Shown here in pieces: positions 1 to 6,000 of a DNA stretch of 8,487 nucleotides. Below the pieces are notes generated by a model, which ran no database searches, was not told the origin of the DNA, and saw nothing but the letters and a program-made list of their open reading frames with translations. The DNA comes from Ruminococcaceae bacterium UBA7101 (GTDB lineage Bacteria; Bacillota; Clostridia; Oscillospirales; Acutalibacteraceae): NCBI GenBank assembly GCA_002493325.1, contig DKYL01000029.1, positions 28,075 to 36,561 on the forward strand, in the 5' to 3' direction. The position numbers and the translations under genes are program-made. Numbering within the stretch: the stretch's first letter is position 1; each line of letters starts with the position of its first letter.

Positions 1-1806
1 AATTTTGAAGGCTTGTTTATTGATTACGGCTGGCGTGAAACCTCTTATCCATATACACAGCAGAATGCATATACTGAGGAAACAGAACAGGAGATAACTG
101 TTGCAATTCTCGAAAATGATGATTTATATGCTGAATTTCTGCCGACGCTTGGCGGAAGGCTCTGGAAGCTGTATGACAAGAAAAAGCAAAAGGATGTTCT
201 TTATACCAATGATGTTATCCGTTTTCGCAATCTCAGTATCCGTAATGCATGGTTTTCAGGTGGTGTGGAATGGAACTGCGGTATAATCGGTCATTCACCC
301 TTTACCTGCTCACAAATGTATTGTGCATTTGTAAAAGGCAAAAACGGTGAGGATGTTTTAAGATTTTATGAATTTGAGCGTGTAAGAGAAATCTATTATC
401 AGATAGATTTCTGGCTTGATGCCAATAAGCTGATGACTGCTGTCAGAATTGAAAATCAGAATACTGATGTTGTGCCTATGTATTGGTGGTCCAATATGGC
501 AACACCCGAATATAAGGGCGGAAGAGTTGTTGTTCCTGCGGACAGTGCCTATAACAATTCTGACGGAATGGGTATAAAAAAATCATCAATACCTTTTGAT
601 AACGGTATTGATGTATCCTATCCTGAAAATATACCGAATACAATCGACTACTTTTATGATATCCCTCAGAACGAAGCAAAGTTCATTGCCAATGTTGATA
701 AGGACGGATATGGGCTTCTGCAGTTTTCAAGCAATAATCTTAAGGGAAGAAAGCTGTTTTCGTGGGGTCACAAAAAGGGCTCACATCACTGGCAGAATAT
801 GCTTACGGATAAAGCAGGGGACTATGTTGAAATTCAGGCAGGGCTTGGCAAAACACAGTATGAGTGTATCCCTATGCCGCCTAAATGTGTATGGAGCTTT
901 TCTGAATGCTATACACTTGCTGATATATCTGCGGATAAAGTAAATGCACCGTATGATGAATTAGTAGGTGCAGTTAAAGAACAGATTCATGCACTCGGCG
1001 GCTGTTCTTCCCTTGATGAAAAGCTGAAGGATTATGCCGATGATATAAGCATCCAAAAGGGCGAGTTGATTTTAAAGGGCAGCGGCTTCGGTTATCTCAA
1101 TACTGTTCTGGGCGGTAAAGCTCCAAATCATCTTGAATTTTGCATTGATGATGATATTACGCCGTGGCTTGCGCTTGCAGAGGGCAAACAAGCAACAGGC
1201 AGACTTTCTTTTGCTTACGGCGAAAAAATAGAAAATCTGCTGTTGAAAAATATGAATATTTGCAACTGGAATATACCTTATCAGCTTGCACTGCTTGCCT
1301 ATGATAAACGGGAATTTGAAAAGGCAAAAGAATATTGTGAACGCAGTTTGATTTTGGATAATAATGCATATAACAATCATCTGTATGCTTCGGTTCTTTA
1401 TCAGCTGGGTGATGATCATTGTGCCTATTTTGCCCAAAAGTGTATTGATATTAAAAATAACAGCTATTGCCTTGCAGAAAGCATTTTGTCTTTGCTTTTA
1501 AAACAGAATGCATATAGTGCTGTAATAGACTGTTTTAATAAGCTGTCGGATTTAAAGAACAATCCAAGGCTTTCGATGTATCTTTCAATGGCTTATCTTA
1601 AATCGGGAAATTCCAAAAAGGCAGAAGAAATTTTGCTTTCAGACGGCGGATTGGTTTTACTTGATTTCAGAGAGGGCGATAAGTTTTTAGATAAGCTTTA
1701 CCGCGGAATAAGAAAAGAGCTGTATAATGAAAGCTATGCTGATATCACCGTGCCCGAACAGTTTGATTTCATTGTTGCTGATTTTAAGACGGAGGAAAAG
1801 GAATGA
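1..1806 (+). CDS. DUF5107 / TPR-like protein, 5' end outside window
   Basis: The frame is open from base 1 (it begins N-F-E-G-L-F-I-D), so this is the last 601 codons of a gene that starts upstream. The TTG at 13 has no ribosome site I can see and is not a credible start. Visible residues 36-320 match the DUF5107 family: LPTLGGRLW near residue 47 and GGVEWN near 87, followed by a beta-rich stretch with many aromatic residues. DUF5107 is a domain of unknown exact reaction related to the galactose-mutarotase fold, often found near carbohydrate-utilisation genes. Residues about 420-550 are helical and TPR-like (for example AYDKREFEKAKEYCERSL, then LSMAYLKSGNSKKAEEIL). Many family members are near 1000 residues with longer TPR arrays, so this looks like a shorter form. 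No signal peptide can be judged because the N-terminus is missing. Its TGA overlaps the next gene's ATG. A sugar-binding or sugar-processing role is inference. Confidence 0.85.
   Translation, partial: NFEGLFIDYGWRETSYPYTQQNAYTEETEQEITVAILENDDLYAEFLPTLGGRLWKLYDKKKQKDVLYTNDVIRFRNLSIRNAWFSGGVEWNCGIIGHSPFTCSQMYCAFVKGKNGEDVLRFYEFERVREIYYQIDFWLDANKLMTAVRIENQNTDVVPMYWWSNMATPEYKGGRVVVPADSAYNNSDGMGIKKSSIPFDNGIDVSYPENIPNTIDYFYDIPQNEAKFIANVDKDGYGLLQFSSNNLKGRKLFSWGHKKGSHHWQNMLTDKAGDYVEIQAGLGKTQYECIPMPPKCVWSFSECYTLADISADKVNAPYDELVGAVKEQIHALGGCSSLDEKLKDYADDISIQKGELILKGSGFGYLNTVLGGKAPNHLEFCIDDDITPWLALAEGKQATGRLSFAYGEKIENLLLKNMNICNWNIPYQLALLAYDKREFEKAKEYCERSLILDNNAYNNHLYASVLYQLGDDHCAYFAQKCIDIKNNSYCLAESILSLLLKQNAYSAVIDCFNKLSDLKNNPRLSMYLSMAYLKSGNSKKAEEILLSDGGLVLLDFREGDKFLDKLYRGIRKELYNESYADITVPEQFDFIVADFKTEEKE
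1791..1796 (+). promoter_or_regulatory. Ribosome binding site of the metallophosphoesterase gene
   Basis: GGAGGA lies six bases before the ATG at 1803, inside the last codons of the upstream gene. Together with the ATGA stop/start overlap it fixes the start of the second gene and indicates translational coupling. Confidence 0.8.
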
Positions 1807-2852
1807 AAAAGGTGTTTAAGGTATTGTTATCAATTTTGCTTGTTGCCGTGCTGATTGTTGTCGGCAGTCTGGGCTTCGTTACATTCTATCATAAAGATTA
1901 TAAGGGGGCTGACGATACTGCATATAAAATTTTGCAGATTACGGATGTGCATATTCTCAACGATGAGAAAAAGGACGCCAAAGCATTCAAAACAATTACT
2001 GCAATGGTTGAAACAACAAATCCCGATATGATTATACTGACAGGTGATTTAACAAGTGAAAAGGAAAATTTCACCGCCTTTAAAACCGGCTGTGCATTCT
2101 TGGAAAGCTTTAACATCCCTTGGGCGTTTGTTTTCGGCAATCACGAAGGTCTTGATATTAAATATGAGGAAAATGAGGTTTTAGACCCTGAAAAGATTGC
2201 TGACAGACAGACTTTGAGTGATTACCTTGAATCCCTTCCGAATTGTATTTATGAGGCAGGGGATGAGAAGGCTGACGGTATGGGTAACTATTATTACAAT
2301 GTTACCGATGACAACGGCAAGGTAATAACATCTCTTATTATGATGGATTCACACAGCTATGATGAAGAAAACGGTGGATATGACCATTTTCACGATAATC
2401 AGATTGAATGGTATGAAAATACAATTAAATCTATTGCAAAAGATGTTAACGGTGATGAATCAAAGGTTGTTCCTTCACTTGCTTTTTTCCATGTTCCGAT
2501 GCAGGAATATATGACTGCATATGATGAGGCAAAAGCAACGGATAATCTTCTTTGGGGCTTCCGTTTCCCGAAGGAAGACGGAACGCCTGCCGTTGATGAT
2601 CAGATGTTTGAAAAAATGGCAGAGCTTGGTTCAACAAAGGGCTGCTTTGCAGGTCATGACCATATGAATAATTTTTCTGTAATGAAAAATGGTATTCGTC
2701 TTACATACGGGCTTTCCTGTGACCATAATATTTATATGGTTCCTGTAAGAGGTGGCGTACTAATCAATATTAAAAATGACGGTTCTTTCACAACACAGCA
2801 TCTTATCCGTCACAGAGGTCAGAGCACTGTCACAATAGGTAAAGAACAGTAA
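1803..2852 (+). CDS. Membrane-anchored metallophosphoesterase (calcineurin-like, Dcr2-type)
   Basis: This 349-residue protein is a calcineurin-like metallophosphoesterase, a two-metal phosphate-ester hydrolase. The metal-ligand motifs are all present in order: DVH (Asp48, His50), TGD (Asp82), GNHE (Asn113, His114), a lone His in FFHVP (His230), and GHDH (His285, His287). The GNHE context and the G-N-Y near residue 161 resemble the Dcr2/purple-acid-phosphatase-like branch. Residues 5-28 form one hydrophobic segment after a Lys-rich start and lack a clear signal-peptidase site. The enzyme is therefore probably held by an N-terminal anchor with its catalytic domain outside the cytoplasm; a cleaved signal is the alternative. 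The substrate cannot be read from the sequence. The start is fixed by GGAGGA six bases upstream and by the ATGA overlap with the DUF5107 gene, so the two are co-translated. A terminator follows about 67 bases after the stop. Confidence 0.93.
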   Translation: MKKVFKVLLSILLVAVLIVVGSLGFVTFYHKDYKGADDTAYKILQITDVHILNDEKKDAKAFKTITAMVETTNPDMIILTGDLTSEKENFTAFKTGCAFLESFNIPWAFVFGNHEGLDIKYEENEVLDPEKIADRQTLSDYLESLPNCIYEAGDEKADGMGNYYYNVTDDNGKVITSLIMMDSHSYDEENGGYDHFHDNQIEWYENTIKSIAKDVNGDESKVVPSLAFFHVPMQEYMTAYDEAKATDNLLWGFRFPKEDGTPAVDDQMFEKMAELGSTKGCFAGHDHMNNFSVMKNGIRLTYGLSCDHNIYMVPVRGGVLINIKNDGSFTTQHLIRHRGQSTVTIGKEQ

Positions 2853-2918
2853 TTATTATTATTTAAATATCAAAATAGCGATTCATTATAAAAATTATTT
2901 TCAATATTTATTAAATTT

Positions 2919-2954
2919 TAACCTTGCAGATTGCTTTGCAAGGTTATTTTAGTT
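2919..2954 (+). terminator. Rho-independent terminator after the metallophosphoesterase gene
   Basis: The stem TAACCTTGCA (2919-2928) pairs perfectly with TGCAAGGTTA (2937-2946) across an eight-base loop, giving 10 base pairs. It is followed by TTTTAGTTT. It ends the DUF5107-phosphoesterase transcript and separates it from the RHS gene. The upstream A-rich flank may make it work partly in reverse, but nothing on the opposite strand needs it. Confidence 0.85.
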
Positions 2955-3019
2955 TATAAATATACTTTAAATTTGAAATTTTTAAATTGCTTATGTATTG
3001 GAAAATTATGGAAAACATA

Positions 3020-3048
3020 TTGCTGACAGATTATTTCTTTGTTATAAT
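3020..3048 (+). promoter_or_regulatory. Sigma-A-type promoter with extended -10 for the RHS gene
   Basis: The -35 box TTGCTG (3020-3025, four of six matches to TTGACA) is separated by exactly 17 bases from a perfect TATAAT (3043-3048). TGT immediately before the -10 box makes it an extended -10 element. A start of transcription near 3055 would give a leader of about 30 bases before the TTG codon. No operator-like inverted repeat overlaps it. Confidence 0.75.
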
Positions 3049-3074
3049 AAATTGTCAAACTATAAGAAGTATTT

Positions 3075-3080
3075 GGAGGA
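3075..3080 (+). promoter_or_regulatory. Ribosome binding site deciding a TTG start
   Basis: GGAGGA lies six bases before TTG at 3087. An in-frame TAA at 3063-3065 rules out a start further upstream, and there is no in-frame ATG or GTG before the hydrophobic signal segment. This site therefore selects TTG as the start of the large RHS gene. Confidence 0.85.
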
Positions 3081-3086
3081 AAAAAG

Positions 3087-6000
3087 TTGGAAGTTTATGA
3101 GGAGAATGCAGTTAAAAATAAGCTGTGGAAAAAAGTATTATGTGTTATTTTGTCAATCATAATAGCCTTCGGCACATTAATTACATTGACTGTTGGGTCA
3201 TCGGGGCTGCAGGATTTATTGGGGATTCAGTCAATGCTTTCTGCTTACGCTAAAGAGTATGTTGATACGGATGGAGCAATAGCACTAAACAGTGATGAAA
3301 TGCTTGCTGATCATAACATAATTGATTTGGAAAATAGAGATGGTTCAAATACTGTATATTTGTTTTCCGAGCCGATAACATTTACAGATGAAGACGGCGA
3401 TATTAAGGCAAAAGATATATCTGTAGAAAAACAAAGTGATAAAGAACTCAAGTCACAGGGTTATGAATTTACAAATGGTCAGAATGATTACAGAATTAAT
3501 TTTTCAAAGTCTTCCGATAAAGGTCTTTTTATCAAATGTGGTGAAGCCTCCTATTCGCTAATACCTCAGAGTGGTTATTCTGTAACAGGTGCTGAAAACA
3601 CTTCCTGTATTCTCGGTGAATGGTTTGAGGATTTTGAATATGAGAATATTTACGGAAGCGGAACAAATTTGAAGTTCTATCCGCAGCTTAACGGCGTTAA
3701 GGATGAAATTATTTTAAATTATAATCTTGGCAAAAATGAGTTTTCCTTTAAAATTATCACAGAAAACTGCTCTGCTGTTCTTAATGATGACGGTACAGTT
3801 TCATTAATAGGTACTGAGGATAATGAAAAAATACAGACTTTTTCAGCTCCTTATGCATATGACAGTGAATATGTTGATGGTTATGATAATGAACATCGTG
3901 TAGACTGTACTTACAGGCTTGAAACCGTTGATGACAGCAGTTATCTTCTGACAGTTACAGTTCCTGAAAATTGGCTTGACAGTGATACTACTGTATATCC
4001 AATAACAATTGATCCCACAACAAGCAACCTTAGCAACAGTGCTGATGCAGGGGTAAGCTCTTTACATATGCTTACAAATTATGGCAACAGTTCAACGGGC
4101 GGATTTGGTAAATCTCTTATATACGGATATGGACGTGTATATGAAAAATTTGAGTTACCATCAGCTATTAAGCCCGGTACTAAAATCAGTTATGCTTACC
4201 ACTGGGTAAGAGAAACAACACAGGCAACGGATTCAACTTATGTTCGCCCGTTTATGGTTAAAGGCGAATGGAAAGAAAGCAGTATAACCTGGAATAATAA
4301 GCCGGAATATGATGATACAGTCAATACGAACTGGAAAAATATTAACGGAAAATCGACGGATAGAGAAAAATATCCGGATTGGTATAATTATAATTTAGTT
4401 AACTGTGTAAAAAAATGGGTGAACGGAACAGCAAATAACGGTGTTGTTTTTGTAAGCGGTGAAGAGGTTGATGCTGATCAGGAATATAAATGGAGAAGCT
4501 TTGCCTCAAGAACACACGAAAACTCTGCAATGCGTCCTTATACCGTAATTAATTATACTAACGACACAACAGCACCAACCGTCACGGTAAATGTTGACAA
4601 GACTGAGTTTACCAAAGACAGTGTAAAAATATTCCTCACCAATGGCGCTGATACAGGTGGTGCAGGGATTCATAAAGAGCCTTTTTCATTCTCAACTGAA
4701 AAGGGAAAATATTATTGGGGTACTGCAAAAGAAAAATCTTATTCCGAAAATTGCACTGTTTATGTTTCTATACGTGATAAGGCAGACAATATTAAAACCT
4801 ATACAGTTAATATTAATAATATTGATAATGAAGGTCCTGTGATTTCCAATGTTTCATTAAGCACGGATGATTGGACAAATCAGAATGTTGATGTAACAGT
4901 ATTCTCTGCAGATGCCATATCAGGTGTTAAGGATTACAGCTTTTCAACCGAAAGCGGAGTTTATGCATGGCAGACATCGAACAAAAAAACCTTTTCAGAA
5001 AACACAACTGTTTATGTTTCGTCAAGAGATAACCTTGGTAATGTGTCAGAGGAAACTGTTGTAAAAATAGATAACATTGACAAGGCAAAGCCTGCAGCAC
5101 CTTCTGTTACAGGTGATAATAATGGTTGGGTCAGTGCCAACACTGTACTGACCGCAAATTCAACAGATGTCGGCTCAGGTGCAGCAGAATATAGCTTTTC
5201 ATCGGCGCTGAATGAATTTGATTGGCAAAATGAAAATAGTTTTACTGTTTCCAAGGATACTGTAAAGCTTTTTGTATATGCAAAGGATAAAGCAGGTAAT
5301 ATTTCTGAACCACAGGCAGTTGAATATCAGTTTGATGAATCTTTGCCTTCGGGTTCTGTTTCAGCAGAAATACCTTCCGATTGGGTAATGTATGTGAATA
5401 TCACTGCTGATGCGTCAGACGAGGTGTCAGGTCTGCATGAAGAACCTTACAGCTTCAGCAGAAGTGAGGGAACATATTCATGGCAAAAGAATAATGTATA
5501 TAAAGCTACTGTGAGCGGCACATATTATGTGTATGTAAGAGACAGTGCAGGGAATATTACATTGCTTGATACAGTGATTGTTGACAAAATTGATTCATCG
5601 GCACCTGTTATTAATAATCTTGATATTAGAGATGAGAACAATAAAACAATTATTACGGTTACTGCCAATGACAGTCAGTCCGGCATAGCTGAATATAGCA
5701 TAGATAACGGAAAAACGTGGCAGCAGAGCAATATTTTTGAAATTGAAAAGGATTCCATAAATTGTGCTGTTGTTAAGGTTAAGGATAAACTTGGAAATTG
5801 CAGTGCTGCAAAATATAAGGAGCTTAATATACCTGATTATTATATTCAGGATGGTTATCTTTGTCTTTATAACGCAAGACCGGAAACAGGCGATACTATC
5901 TATTACCGTTTTGCAGGTGCAAGAGCTTGGAGCAAATATTCAGAACCGATTAAGCTTGACGGTGCCGATTTTGTTTATCTTACTTACTATAATAGAATTA

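Noticed and set aside
13..15. TTG as the start of the first gene
   Set aside because: The frame is open to base 1, no ribosome site precedes it within the visible bases, and the family has additional N-terminal sequence. The gene is cut by the window edge.
1072..1437. Minus-strand open frame of 121 codons opposite the DUF5107 gene
   Set aside because: The plus-strand frame there carries the family's C-terminal and TPR-like sequence. The antisense product has no coherent domain.
3023..3028. CTGACA as the -35 box of the RHS promoter
   Set aside because: It leaves a spacer of only 14 bases to TATAAT. TTGCTG three bases upstream gives the ideal 17.
3097..3162. Small ATG-started reading frame overlapping the start of the RHS gene
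   Set aside because: It has only 21 codons before TAA at 3160. The ATG at 3097 lies 16 bases from GGAGGA, and the in-frame ATG at 3106 is only one base after its GAGGAG. The overlapping TTG frame has ideal spacing and codes for a signal segment.
4642..4842. Plus-strand alternative frame inside the first Ig-like repeat
   Set aside because: It overlaps a repeat whose frame is confirmed by four other units, and it has no ribosome site or recognisable product.
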